Below, piece by piece: positions 1-5,875 of a stretch of 5,875 bases of DNA (position 1 is its first letter; each line of letters starts with the position of its first letter). A program made the translations under genes and the position numbers. The notes beneath the pieces were generated by a model. The model had not been told where the DNA came from and ran no database searches. It saw only the letters and a program-made list of their open reading frames with translations. The stretch is from Spirochaetales bacterium (lineage in GTDB: Bacteria; Spirochaetota; Spirochaetia; SPDA01). The DNA lies in the NCBI GenBank assembly GCA_004525155.1, contig SPDA01000148.1, positions 1 to 5,875 on the forward strand, given 5' to 3'.

Positions 1-1277
1 CCCCTGGGGTCGTAGCCGGGCAGTTCCAGGCCTTTTATGTGCATGGCGAAGTCTTTTCCGCCGTATTTTTCCGAAAGAACCTTGGTACCCAAAGCCGCTT
101 CCGCGCCCGGGCCCTGTTTCAAGGCCATACTGCGGATTAATTCCGCCGCCTTGTCCCCCTCGCCGAAGCGGATGCCGAAATCTTTCAGGCCCTTTTCCGT
201 CATTTCCATCATCCAGGCAAGGATGCCGCCGGTGGAAATGGTGTCCAGCCCCAGGTCGTCGCAGAGAGCGTTGAGCTCGATGAGTCTCTGCCTGTCGCCG
301 TTGCCGATGGATGACCCCAGCAGGGCGATGGTTTCAAATTCCGGTCCCTCTACCCTGGCTGCCCCGTCCACAACGTAGTTGCCGCAGGCGATACCGCAGG
401 AAAAGCAGGCTTTCTTTGCCCTTCGTACCGCCTTGAAGGCTGTTGTATTGATGTTTTCGTACTGTTCGAAACGGCCTGCGCTGAAGTTCCTGGTCGGCAG
501 AAGTCCGGATTCGTTGGCCATGTTTACCAGGACCGGCGTACCGTCGGTGTATATTTCATATTCGGGATTGACGACATTGTCCCGTTCGTGCGCTTCCGCC
601 GCGGTTTTCATGCAGGCATCCATATCCGGAACGTGTACGGGCAGCCACCCTTTTATGACGACGGCTTTCAGATTTTTACTGCCGAACACGGCGCCGATGC
701 CGCCCCTGCCCAGCTGGCGGTAACGCTCCGAGCTGACGCAGGCAAAGGGCACCAGGTTCTCCCCGGCGGGACCGATGGCGAGGATTTTCAGTTCCTCATC
801 CCCCGTCTTCTCCTTGAGAAGGGTGTCGGTCCTGAAGGTTCCCTCGCCCTTGAGAAAAGCAGCGTCCCGTATTTCCGCTTTGTCCGGGTCCAGATAGAGG
901 TAGGAAAGCCCGGGCGCCCGTCCTTTGACAACCAGGGCGTCGTAACCCGCGTATTTCAGTTCCGCGCCCACATGGCCGCCGACGGAACCGTCGGATATGG
1001 TGCCGGTAATGGGAGACTTTGTCGTAATGGCGAGTTTTGCTGAACAGGATACGATGGTGCCGGTCATGACGGCCGTGGAAAAGACCAGTTCGTTTGCCGG
1101 CGACAGGGGATCCGCATCCGGCGGCACGTCTTCGAAAAAGATGCGTGCCCCCAATCCTTTCTGCCCGAGGTAGCGTTCGATAAGGTCAGGCGGGATCGTC
1201 TTTACCCTGGTGCTGCCGGAAGTGAGATCTACCTCGAGCAGTCTGCCGTGAAAGGAATTGCGAGTTTCGCTGCTCAT
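1..1277 (-). CDS. Aldehyde:ferredoxin oxidoreductase, tungsten family (C-terminus beyond window)
   Basis: Members oxidise aldehydes to carboxylic acids (or act as related tungstopterin enzymes), passing electrons through a [4Fe-4S] cluster to ferredoxin in the cytoplasm. The 425 visible residues cover the N-terminal domain (about 9-208, ending in the family motif GRGGIGAVFGSKNLK at 190-204) and part of the C-terminal domain. Cluster cysteines C291, C294 and C298 form CxxCxxxC, close to the positions in Pyrococcus AOR. The first pterin-binding motif DxxGLD is at 340-345, and a PGYDPR motif sits at the window edge. The fourth cluster cysteine and second DxxGL motif would lie in the roughly 190 missing residues. 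The ATG overlaps the TGA of the upstream ferredoxin gene (ATGA). GGAGG at 1285-1289, 7 bases away, confirms the start. No frameshift is seen. The aldehyde substrate, and an AOR versus BamB-like role, cannot be decided here. Confidence 0.95.
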   Translation of the reverse strand, partial: MSSETRNSFHGRLLEVDLTSGSTRVKTIPPDLIERYLGQKGLGARIFFEDVPPDADPLSPANELVFSTAVMTGTIVSCSAKLAITTKSPITGTISDGSVGGHVGAELKYAGYDALVVKGRAPGLSYLYLDPDKAEIRDAAFLKGEGTFRTDTLLKEKTGDEELKILAIGPAGENLVPFACVSSERYRQLGRGGIGAVFGSKNLKAVVIKGWLPVHVPDMDACMKTAAEAHERDNVVNPEYEIYTDGTPVLVNMANESGLLPTRNFSAGRFEQYENINTTAFKAVRRAKKACFSCGIACGNYVVDGAARVEGPEFETIALLGSSIGNGDRQRLIELNALCDDLGLDTISTGGILAWMMEMTEKGLKDFGIRFGEGDKAAELIRSMALKQGPGAEAALGTKVLSEKYGGKDFAMHIKGLELPGYDPR

Positions 1278-1696
1278 ACCTCTACCTCCGATTTCTTCGG
1301 CGCTTTAAGGCTGATGACATCCTTGGGGCACCATTCCACGCACTTCGGCTCTCCGCCGCAGAGGTCGCAGATAACGGATTTCTTGCGCTTATTCATGAAG
1401 ATTATCTTTGTAGGGCAGTTTTTTTCACAGGTTCTGCAGCCGATGCACACGTCATGGTCCACTATCATCCAGCTGCCGTTGTTCGAGATTGCTCCGGTCG
1501 GGCAGACTTGTTCACATTTCTTACAGAAGGTGCAGTGCTTTGACGATATGCGGATTCCTTTGTCGGTATCGTCATAATCGTGGGTAATGCGCAGGCGCGC
1601 TTCGGCCGGACTGAAGTATCCTAAATGAGAGCCCGAGCAGGCAAGCTGGCACAGTTCGCAGCCGGTACATTTTGCATAATTGAACTTCAGGGGCAT
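1274..1696 (-). CDS. Polyferredoxin with four [4Fe-4S] motifs, electron-transfer partner of the AOR
   Basis: This small soluble iron-sulfur protein (140 aa) probably carries electrons to or from the co-transcribed oxidoreductase. Sixteen cysteines fall in four groups: C10/C13/C16/C20, C55/C58/C61/C65, C84/C87/C90/C94 and C110/C113/C119/C123. The first three are CxxCxxCxxxC; the last has a widened gap (CxxCx5CxxxC). Prolines follow the last cysteine of groups 2-4, as in 2[4Fe-4S] ferredoxins. The layout resembles the small iron-sulfur subunits of multi-subunit AORs (AorA of Aromatoleum) and BamC of class II benzoyl-CoA reductase. An ATG at 1708 would add four residues but has no ribosome binding site. 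The ATG at 1696 has GGAGG (1702-1706) five bases upstream, lying inside the longer version, so I chose 1696. First gene of the operon; its stop overlaps the AOR start. Confidence 0.93.
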   Translation of the reverse strand: MPLKFNYAKCTGCELCQLACSGSHLGYFSPAEARLRITHDYDDTDKGIRISSKHCTFCKKCEQVCPTGAISNNGSWMIVDHDVCIGCRTCEKNCPTKIIFMNKRKKSVICDLCGGEPKCVEWCPKDVISLKAPKKSEVEV

Positions 1697-1734
1697 AGGG
1701 TCCTCCATGCTGCGGAAATAATTTTATGGTACCT

Positions 1735-1763
1735 ATTATAGGTTGCCGCAGTGAAACCTGCAA
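1735..1763 (-). promoter_or_regulatory. Sigma70-like promoter of the ferredoxin-AOR operon
   Basis: On the minus strand, TTGCAG (1763-1758) and a perfect TATAAT (1740-1735) are separated by exactly 17 bases. Transcription would start near 1728, giving a leader of about 30 nt with the GGAGG of the ferredoxin gene. The -10 box lies inside an odd palindrome, CCTAT-T-ATAGG on the plus strand (1732-1742), and a 5-bp inverted repeat GTTGC/GCAAC (1742-1746, 1760-1764) brackets the -35 and spacer. Either could be a repressor operator; that part is inference. The promoter implies the AOR operon is expressed independently of the ABC operon upstream. Confidence 0.62.
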
Positions 1764-1820
1764 CATTTTTTTTGCGGATTTTTGGAGTTTTGTTCAACGC
1801 CCCGGCTGCCTGGCAAAAAA

Positions 1821-2804
1821 TCAGGCGCGGATCTCCTGCCTTTGAAATAAAACATACGTCAGCGCGAACAGGAGAATCACGGCAGCGAACAGACCGGTGA
1901 TATGCGGCCAGATAAGCAGAAGGCTCTGGAAGAGCGGCAGCGGTGATCCGACAATGGCGCCGTCGAGCTGGCTGTAGAAAATCAGCCCGACGCTTCTGGT
2001 GCTCGGATAAAGGAGTGCAAATGTTATTTCCCCGAACAGGGTATTGGGGGAAATCCTCTCCAGTCCCAGTTCCAGCGGCGTTTTCCCGGAACCGGCCGCT
2101 TCCATGTTAACACTCTGCGCTATCAGCCCCGATATCATGGTCCAGAACACGGCGAACAGCAGCCACATGGCGAGCGAGGCGAGAGCGGAGGTTGCCGGCT
2201 GTTTCAGGATTACGGAAAAAAGCATTGCCATGACGAGCCAGATGCCTGCATAGCAAATAGTTGCTAAAAGAAAGAATAAACACCGCAGCACTTCCTCGCC
2301 GCTGGGCGGCACGCCGAGAATCACCATCCCCAGGCCGATAACCAGAAGCCAGAGGGAGAAAAGAACGACGGTTAGGGTAAAAATGGATGCGAGAAATTTT
2401 CCGAGCAGAAGCGCATCCCGGTAAATCGGCTGGGATAATATCCTGCTCATGGTTCTTCTTGAATATTCGCTGTTCACCGCGTCAAATCCCAGGGTAATCG
2501 CCGAGAGCGGGATGAGAAAGCCGAGAAAGGAAACGAAGGACAAAAGGGGTGCTTTGGCAGTTGTAAAAAGGCGGAGCATGACAAAGGGATCCTCAACGAC
2601 CGTGGAACGAATTTCGGAGGCGGCTCCGTAGAAGGATCCGATAGCGGTAAGAACCGTCAGACCCAGGAGAATTCTCATGCGGATTCCGCCCAGGTGGTCC
2701 GTCATTTCCTTCAGCACCACCACCCACAGCCCGGTAAACGGCGATCCTGCCCGCTGCCTGTATTTTTTCGCGATTAGCGGTCTATCCGTTTTCAAGATTT
2801 TCAT
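1821..2804 (-). CDS. ABC-2 type transporter permease
   Basis: Membrane subunit (327 aa) of an ABC exporter, working with the ATPase encoded just upstream. Six hydrophobic segments are visible at about residues 45-62, 86-108, 137-164, 174-199, 207-229 and 299-319, with a soluble stretch between the fifth and sixth (about 230-298). Between segments 2 and 3 is the ABC-2 hallmark: [16 protein letters not shown], then [10 protein letters not shown] (111-137), typical of the NosY/COG1277-like group. An ATG at 2831 would give nine extra residues but lacks a good ribosome binding site. The ATG at 2804 is preceded by AAGGGG ending six bases upstream and is preferred. The gene overlaps the end of the ATPase gene by 23 bases, so translation is probably coupled. 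Substrate unknown. No clear hairpin terminator follows the stop. Confidence 0.9.
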   Translation of the reverse strand: MKILKTDRPLIAKKYRQRAGSPFTGLWVVVLKEMTDHLGGIRMRILLGLTVLTAIGSFYGAASEIRSTVVEDPFVMLRLFTTAKAPLLSFVSFLGFLIPLSAITLGFDAVNSEYSRRTMSRILSQPIYRDALLLGKFLASIFTLTVVLFSLWLLVIGLGMVILGVPPSGEEVLRCLFFLLATICYAGIWLVMAMLFSVILKQPATSALASLAMWLLFAVFWTMISGLIAQSVNMEAAGSGKTPLELGLERISPNTLFGEITFALLYPSTRSVGLIFYSQLDGAIVGSPLPLFQSLLLIWPHITGLFAAVILLFALTYVLFQRQEIRA

Positions 2805-3732
2805 CTCTGGCCCCTTTGAAATACCGAGCATATACTTCGTCCAAATCCGGTTCCTCCTGCCTGAGCAGAAGCAGCCTTCCGCCGGCAGAAATAATCCGCC
2901 GGCCGATTTCCGCCCTCAGATCCGTTTCTGATTCAACGGCCAGGATATTGTCTCCCCTTTTTTCTACGGAAGATATTTCCCGTATTCCCGCCATTTCCTT
3001 TTCCGGATCGCAGTCAGCGGCTTCCAGATAGAGTTTGTACCTGCCTTTGGTAATATGCGCGGCAAGTTCAGGCACGGTTCCTTCCAGCACTTTCCTGCCC
3101 TTGTGGAAAAACCCCACCCGGTCACAGACGGACTGTACCTGATGGAGGAGGTGGGATGAAAGCAGAACCGTAATTCCTTCCTGCTTCAGAGATAGTACAA
3201 GCCCGAGAAAATCCACGGCGGACTCGGGGTCCAGCCCGTTTGTAGGCTCGTCAAGAATAACTATACTCGGCTTTTTAATGAGTATTTCCGCGAGCCCCAG
3301 TTTCTGGCGCATTCCCCGCGAGAAAGTCCGGACCTTGTGCCCGGCGACCTCGCGCAGATTCATCCTGCCGAGCACTTCCATTATCTCGGCTTCCTTGTTC
3401 ACCTTCGTACCGAAAGCGAGACGCGTGGTGTAAACCAGGTTATCCCTCGCTGTCATTTCGTCGTAGAATCCGACTGCATCGGGCAGGTACCCCACACGTC
3501 TCTTGACTTCCAGGGAGTGCCTCATGGGATCGAAGCCTAAAACGGAAACGTTCCCGGCGCTCGGTTCCGTAAGACCGAGGAGCATGAGAATCGTGGTGGT
3601 TTTTCCCGAGCCGTTGGGTCCGAGAAGCCCGAACACCTCACCGCTGTATATCGACAGGGACAGATCGATTACCGCCTGAAATTTGTCGTAATTTTTTGAA
3701 ACCTTGTCGGTTATGATAACCGCTTCGCTCAT
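2782..3732 (-). CDS. ABC transporter ATP-binding protein (ABC-2 exporter type)
   Basis: Cytoplasmic ATPase (316 aa) that powers the neighbouring permease. Walker [10 protein letters not shown] is at 38-46, the Q-loop region GYLPD at 81-85, the signature FSRGMRQK at 137-144, Walker B IVILDEP at 157-163 with catalytic E162, the D-loop GLDP at 166-169, and the switch histidine H194. The Q-loop carries D85 where glutamine is usual, and the signature departs from LSGGQ; both variants are common in ABC-2 export ATPases and fit NosF/CcmA-like families. A C-terminal extension of about 100 residues after the ATPase core is also typical of the group. The start overlaps the TGA of the NEW3 gene (ATGA, 3732-3729). 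There is no strong ribosome binding site, only AAGG 13 bases off, which points to translational coupling. Confidence 0.97.
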   Translation of the reverse strand: MSEAVIITDKVSKNYDKFQAVIDLSLSIYSGEVFGLLGPNGSGKTTTILMLLGLTEPSAGNVSVLGFDPMRHSLEVKRRVGYLPDAVGFYDEMTARDNLVYTTRLAFGTKVNKEAEIMEVLGRMNLREVAGHKVRTFSRGMRQKLGLAEILIKKPSIVILDEPTNGLDPESAVDFLGLVLSLKQEGITVLLSSHLLHQVQSVCDRVGFFHKGRKVLEGTVPELAAHITKGRYKLYLEAADCDPEKEMAGIREISSVEKRGDNILAVESETDLRAEIGRRIISAGGRLLLLRQEEPDLDEVYARYFKGARDENLENG

Positions 3733-4868
3733 CGGCGGCCGTACCTTAAAACCGCCAGCGCCACCACTATGAGGGCGATGGCTATGATGAGCACGCCGAG
3801 TATTCCCCAGAGAGTGGATGTTTTCACCGTGATGCGGAAATCCTCGGAGACTGAAACCGCATCGCCGAGGGCACGCAAATTGACCACATAATCTCCCGCG
3901 AGGGCCCTGGGGGACGGGGTAATATTGGCTTTCACGGTCAGCTTGGCGTTGGGAGGAATCTCCTGGAAGGAGGCAGGTTCAAAATCAACTATCCAACCGG
4001 AGGGCTCGGAAGATGCAAGCCGGACGTTGAAGGCGTTTGCACTGCCCTTATTTTCCAGATTGAGTATGAATATTTTTTTCTTCCCGGCGTTGGCGGAACC
4101 GCTTAAGCGTTCGTCCGAACCGGTCAGAACCAATTCCGGCTGACCTGTTATTTCCAGGACCAGTTCAGACTTTTCCTGGGCGCCGTCGCCTATGGCAAAT
4201 ATGGTGATTACATACCTGCCGGCCTTGGTGTTTTGGGGCGGCTTTACGCGTACTTCCATGCGCACAGGTTTTCCCGCTTCCAGGGGCATGCCGGCAAATT
4301 CTTTATTTCCGAATGCCTCTTTGAAGGTAATCTGAAATCCCTGAGGCGCTTCCGCCCTGAAAGAAATAAATGAGTCCTGCGAACCCTTGTTTTCAAGATT
4401 TACCCGGTAACTGAATTCCGCATTGGACGAACCTTTCAGGGAAGGAAGTTCCGGCTGAAATTTGAGGCGCTGGGGCAGGATATCGTCGATTTTTATGGTT
4501 ATGGGAAGTTCTCCGGCATACCCCTGCCCCTGGGCCCTTAATAGAAAAGAGTAGGTTCCAGCGGGAACCGATGCCGGAGGTTCCAGCCAGAGTTCGAGAT
4601 TTATGCCTTCCTGTGAAGACGCGAATACGGCATTAATGACGCTGCCGTTCCCCATAAACTCATGGTTCCAGCCCTGCGGCTTGCGGCTCATGGTGAGATC
4701 GATTCTCTGTGGAGGCAGATTGTAATTCTCAACTTTCAGTTTGAAGGTAATCATTTCCCTTGAACTGGATGAAATTGAGGGAAAATCGGTGGAAATAGAG
4801 ATGCCTCTGTAATCCTGGGCCGAAACATTTGGTGCGAGCAGAGTCAGGACAGCAAAAATGATGAACAT
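3729..4868 (-). CDS. Secreted, membrane-anchored NEW3-repeat protein (COG1470-like)
   Basis: A 379-aa protein predicted to face outward and be held by a C-terminal membrane helix. Residues 1-17 look like a signal peptide ending in NVSA before QDYRG, although its n-region lacks a positive charge. Residues 353-374 form one hydrophobic helix followed by RYGRR, a positive cytoplasmic tail. Between lie three related Ig-like units at about 41-111, 156-227 and 269-335. Units 2 and 3 share LENKGS near their start, and all three have a PxGW or PQGF element and an AGxY element before a closing beta-strand, as in NEW3 (alpha-galactosidase-associated) domains. No catalytic motif is seen. The open frame extends to an ATG at 4970, but those residues come from a hairpin. 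The ATG at 4868 has AGGAG (4876-4880) seven bases upstream and begins the signal peptide. First gene of the ABC operon, so it may be an external partner of the exporter. Confidence 0.88.
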   Translation of the reverse strand: MFIIFAVLTLLAPNVSAQDYRGISISTDFPSISSSSREMITFKLKVENYNLPPQRIDLTMSRKPQGWNHEFMGNGSVINAVFASSQEGINLELWLEPPASVPAGTYSFLLRAQGQGYAGELPITIKIDDILPQRLKFQPELPSLKGSSNAEFSYRVNLENKGSQDSFISFRAEAPQGFQITFKEAFGNKEFAGMPLEAGKPVRMEVRVKPPQNTKAGRYVITIFAIGDGAQEKSELVLEITGQPELVLTGSDERLSGSANAGKKKIFILNLENKGSANAFNVRLASSEPSGWIVDFEPASFQEIPPNAKLTVKANITPSPRALAGDYVVNLRALGDAVSVSEDFRITVKTSTLWGILGVLIIAIALIVVALAVLRYGRR

Positions 4869-4894
4869 GGATACACTCCTCTGGGAAAAACTGT

Positions 4895-4923
4895 TTGCAA
4901 TTTCCGCAATCTCACTATACAAT
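4895..4923 (+). promoter_or_regulatory. Sigma70-like promoter driving the structured leader and SDR gene
   Basis: On the plus strand, TTGCAA (4895-4900, four of six consensus bases) and TACAAT (4918-4923, five of six) are separated by 17 bases. The expected start is about 4930, at or next to the first base of the cloverleaf closing stem (4931). This agreement is the main reason to believe the promoter. A second plus-strand TATAAT occurs at 5034-5039, but with no good -35, and it would lose the cloverleaf from the transcript. Confidence 0.45.
4914..4919 (-). promoter_or_regulatory. Possible -10 box for the NEW3-ABC operon
   Basis: TATAGT on the minus strand, about 46 bases upstream of the NEW3 start, would give a short leader containing its AGGAG site. 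No convincing -35 lies 16-18 bases further up, where the sequence runs into the first GC-rich hairpin. It overlaps the -10 of the plus-strand promoter, so the two directions may compete. Weak evidence. Confidence 0.3.
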
Positions 4924-4929
4924 TTTACT

Positions 4930-4959
4930 ACAAAAGAAAGCCGCCGCCTATGGCGGCGG
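4930..4959 (-). terminator. Terminator-like hairpin read leftward
   Basis: On the minus strand the H1 stem (8 bp, all G-C) is followed at once by CTTTCTTTTG, the shape of an intrinsic terminator. It would stop leftward transcripts about 60 bases before the NEW3 gene. A similar arrangement lies at 5081-5054, where H5 is followed by CTTTTATTT. No minus-strand gene lies upstream to be terminated, so these may be attenuation signals, ends of an antisense RNA, or by-products of the symmetric stems. Confidence 0.3.
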
Positions 4960-5016
4960 TCAGCCGGCAAAGCCGGCTTCTTTCCCGCCCCCTTGTAGGG
5001 GCAGGGAATTCTTTTG
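4931..5016. repeat. Four-way-junction (cloverleaf) inverted-repeat element
   Basis: An 8-bp perfect closing stem, CAAAAGAA (4931-4938) with TTCTTTTG (5009-5016), encloses three consecutive hairpins. H1 (4941-4959) is a perfect 8-bp CCGCCGCC/GGCGGCGG stem with loop TAT. H2 (4962-4978) is a perfect 7-bp AGCCGGC/GCCGGCT stem with loop AAA. H3 (4982-5008) is a stem of about 10 bp, TTCCC and CCCC against GGGG and GGGAA, with two single-base bulges and loop TTGTA. Only seven junction bases remain unpaired. It is not a tRNA: loops are 3-5 nt and there is no T-loop sequence. It could act as RNA on either strand or as cruciform DNA. Confidence 0.7.
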
Positions 5017-5017
5017 G

Positions 5018-5103
5018 AGTGAACGGGCTGTATTATAATTCCCCGAAGGGGTGAAATAAAAGCCCCCGCTGTTGGTGGGGGGTCGTTTACTATATTTTTT
5101 TTT
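5018..5103 (+). terminator. Branched element with T9 tract, possible conditional terminator
   Basis: The 8-bp stem 5018-5025/5084-5091 (one G-U pair) encloses H4, CCCC-GAA-GGGG (5041-5051), and H5, a 7-bp stem with one G-U pair (5063-5069 with 5075-5081, loop TGTTG). After three bases comes a run of nine T (5095-5103). The closing stem is AT-rich and the strongest hairpin ends 13 bases before the T-run, so this is weaker than a textbook terminator. It is better read as a regulated stop or a leader structure. Confidence 0.33.
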
Positions 5104-5117
5104 CGGCAGGAAGGCCT

Positions 5118-5875
5118 ATGTTTGATTTTACCGGCAAAAGTGTCGTTATTACCGGCGGAGCGTCCGGCCTCGGAAAAGCCTCAGCCATTCTGTTCGCCCG
5201 GAATGGCGCGCGAGTGGCAATTCTCGATATCGATGCCAGCGGAGGGCCGAAGGCCGCGGAGGAAATTAACAAGGCCGGAGGAATCGCTCATTTTTTTCAC
5301 TGCGATGTCACATCGGAATCAGATGTAAAAAACGGTTTTATGGAAGCAAATAACAGCCTGGGCAGGATTGACATTGTTCATGTCAATACCGGAATCATTG
5401 ACAAGGTAAGATTTTTAAAGGATATGACCCTCGAAGACTGGAACAGGGTTCTTTCGATAAATCTGACTGGTGCCTTTCTGACCGCCAAATACGCGGTGGA
5501 ACATATGCTCGAAGACGGCCAGGGCGGCACTATTGTTTTTACCGGGTCCAACTGGGCCTATGTCTGCGATCCCGGGTTTTCCAGCTATGCGGCCTCCAAG
5601 GGAGGCGTCGTCGCTTTTGCCCGGGCCCTGGCACAGGACCATGCAAAGGACAACATCCGTATTAATGTGGTTTGCCCCGGGAACATGGAAACCCCGCTGC
5701 TGGTCAAACAGCTCAGTCTTGAAAAAGATCCGGAGGCAGTGAGAAAATCGATGGGAAAAATATCCAAACCGGAGGAAGTCGCGCAGCTTGTCCTTTTTCT
5801 GGCGGGAGATGAGTCTTCGGCCATGATTGGTTCCGCTGTCATTATCGATCACGGTGAAACACTTCGCTACGGCCC
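5118..5875 (+). CDS. Short-chain dehydrogenase/reductase, classical type (last residues beyond window)
   Basis: Soluble NAD(P)-dependent oxidoreductase of the SDR superfamily with a Rossmann fold; 252 residues are visible and no stop is reached, so probably only a few residues are missing. The cofactor motif TGGASGLG is at 12-19. D37 at the end of the second beta-strand suggests NAD rather than NADP, and the CDV motif is at 62-64. The catalytic tetrad is N115, S144, Y157 and K161 (YAASK), with CPGNMETP at 186-193. The usual NNAG motif reads VNTG (89-92), and the C-terminal DGG reads DHG (244-246). The start has AGGAAGG three bases upstream. It is transcribed divergently from the ABC operon, behind a highly structured leader. 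Substrate cannot be assigned: sugar, hydroxyacyl and alcohol dehydrogenases all share this pattern. Confidence 0.94.
   Translation, partial: MFDFTGKSVVITGGASGLGKASAILFARNGARVAILDIDASGGPKAAEEINKAGGIAHFFHCDVTSESDVKNGFMEANNSLGRIDIVHVNTGIIDKVRFLKDMTLEDWNRVLSINLTGAFLTAKYAVEHMLEDGQGGTIVFTGSNWAYVCDPGFSSYAASKGGVVAFARALAQDHAKDNIRINVVCPGNMETPLLVKQLSLEKDPEAVRKSMGKISKPEEVAQLVLFLAGDESSAMIGSAVIIDHGETLRYG

Larger units (their letters stand above)
4930..5117 (+). ncRNA. Candidate structured 5' leader or ncRNA upstream of the SDR gene
   Basis: Inferred transcript from the promoter at 4895-4923 to the SDR start codon, about 188 nt. It contains the cloverleaf (4931-5016), a second branched element closed by AGTGAACG (5018-5025) and CGTTTACT (5084-5091), and nine T (5095-5103) directly before the SDR ribosome binding site AGGAAGG (5108-5114). 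This order (structure, terminator-like U-run, ribosome binding site) is that of an attenuator or riboswitch leader. I found no match by eye to T-box or the common riboswitch motifs. If transcription stops at the T-run, the product would be a free RNA of about 170 nt. Existence as RNA is inference from folding and promoter position only. Confidence 0.38.

Noticed and set aside
37..1043. Plus-strand open frames at 37-378, 379-723 and 588-1043
   Set aside because: They are antisense to the uninterrupted AOR reading frame, which carries family motifs throughout.
1572..1766. Minus-strand 64-codon frame across the AOR promoter
   Set aside because: It overlaps the ferredoxin gene in another frame, and its start lies upstream of the predicted transcription start.
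1709..1820. Intrinsic terminator after the permease gene
   Set aside because: T- and A-runs are present, but no stable hairpin precedes a T-run on the minus strand.
4869..4970. N-terminal extension of the NEW3 protein from an ATG at 4970
   Set aside because: The extra 34 residues are encoded largely by hairpin DNA and would bury the signal peptide. The ATG at 4868 has a good ribosome binding site.
4931..5016. tRNA gene or integron attC site
   Set aside because: The cloverleaf has 3-5 nt loops, no anticodon-sized loop and no T-loop consensus. attC-type core sites were not found, and no integrase is present.
5070..5103. T-box leader (GGTGGGGGGT region before a T-run)
   Set aside because: It lacks the T-box consensus AGGGTGGNACCGCG, and the downstream gene is not an aminoacylation or amino-acid gene.
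5090..5852. Minus-strand open frames antisense to the SDR (5090-5272, 5415-5852, 5585-5842)
   Set aside because: They lie opposite a clear SDR with all catalytic motifs, show no family features, and are shadows of its codon pattern.

Overview
The window looks like chromosomal DNA of an anaerobic bacterium. The evidence is an aldehyde:ferredoxin oxidoreductase of the tungsten family with a dedicated polyferredoxin, plus AGGAGG-type ribosome binding sites and sigma70-like promoters. The phylum cannot be fixed from the sequence; Desulfobacterota, Chloroflexota and anaerobic Firmicutes are all possible. No transposase, phage, CRISPR, tRNA or rRNA gene was found.

Layout. Positions 1-1696 (minus strand) hold a two-gene redox operon. 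It starts with a small protein carrying four [4Fe-4S] motifs and continues, with an ATGA overlap, into an aldehyde:ferredoxin oxidoreductase cut off by the left window edge. A well-formed promoter (TTGCAG, 17 bp, TATAAT on the minus strand) lies just upstream, so this operon is probably transcribed separately from the genes behind it. Positions 1821-4868 (minus strand) hold a three-gene operon with overlapping genes: a secreted, C-terminally membrane-anchored protein of three NEW3-like Ig-fold repeats, an ABC ATPase, and an ABC-2 type permease. They probably form one exporter or envelope-maintenance complex whose substrate is unknown. Positions 5118-5875 (plus strand) encode a classical NAD-type short-chain dehydrogenase that lacks only its last few residues.

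The most unusual part is the 249-base divergent intergenic region, 4869-5117. Read on the plus strand it folds on paper into a nearly gap-free four-way junction (4931-5016): an 8-bp closing stem around three consecutive hairpins. A second branched element follows (5018-5091), then a run of nine T immediately before the dehydrogenase ribosome binding site. A plus-strand promoter (TTGCAA, 17 bp, TACAAT) is placed so that transcription would begin at about the first base of the cloverleaf. I infer a structured leader RNA of about 188 nt, possibly a cis-regulator of the dehydrogenase, or a short independent ncRNA. It matches no riboswitch class I can recognise by eye. A structured DNA repeat (MITE-like or REP-like) is the main alternative.

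Nothing in the sequence links the three transcription units functionally beyond being adjacent.
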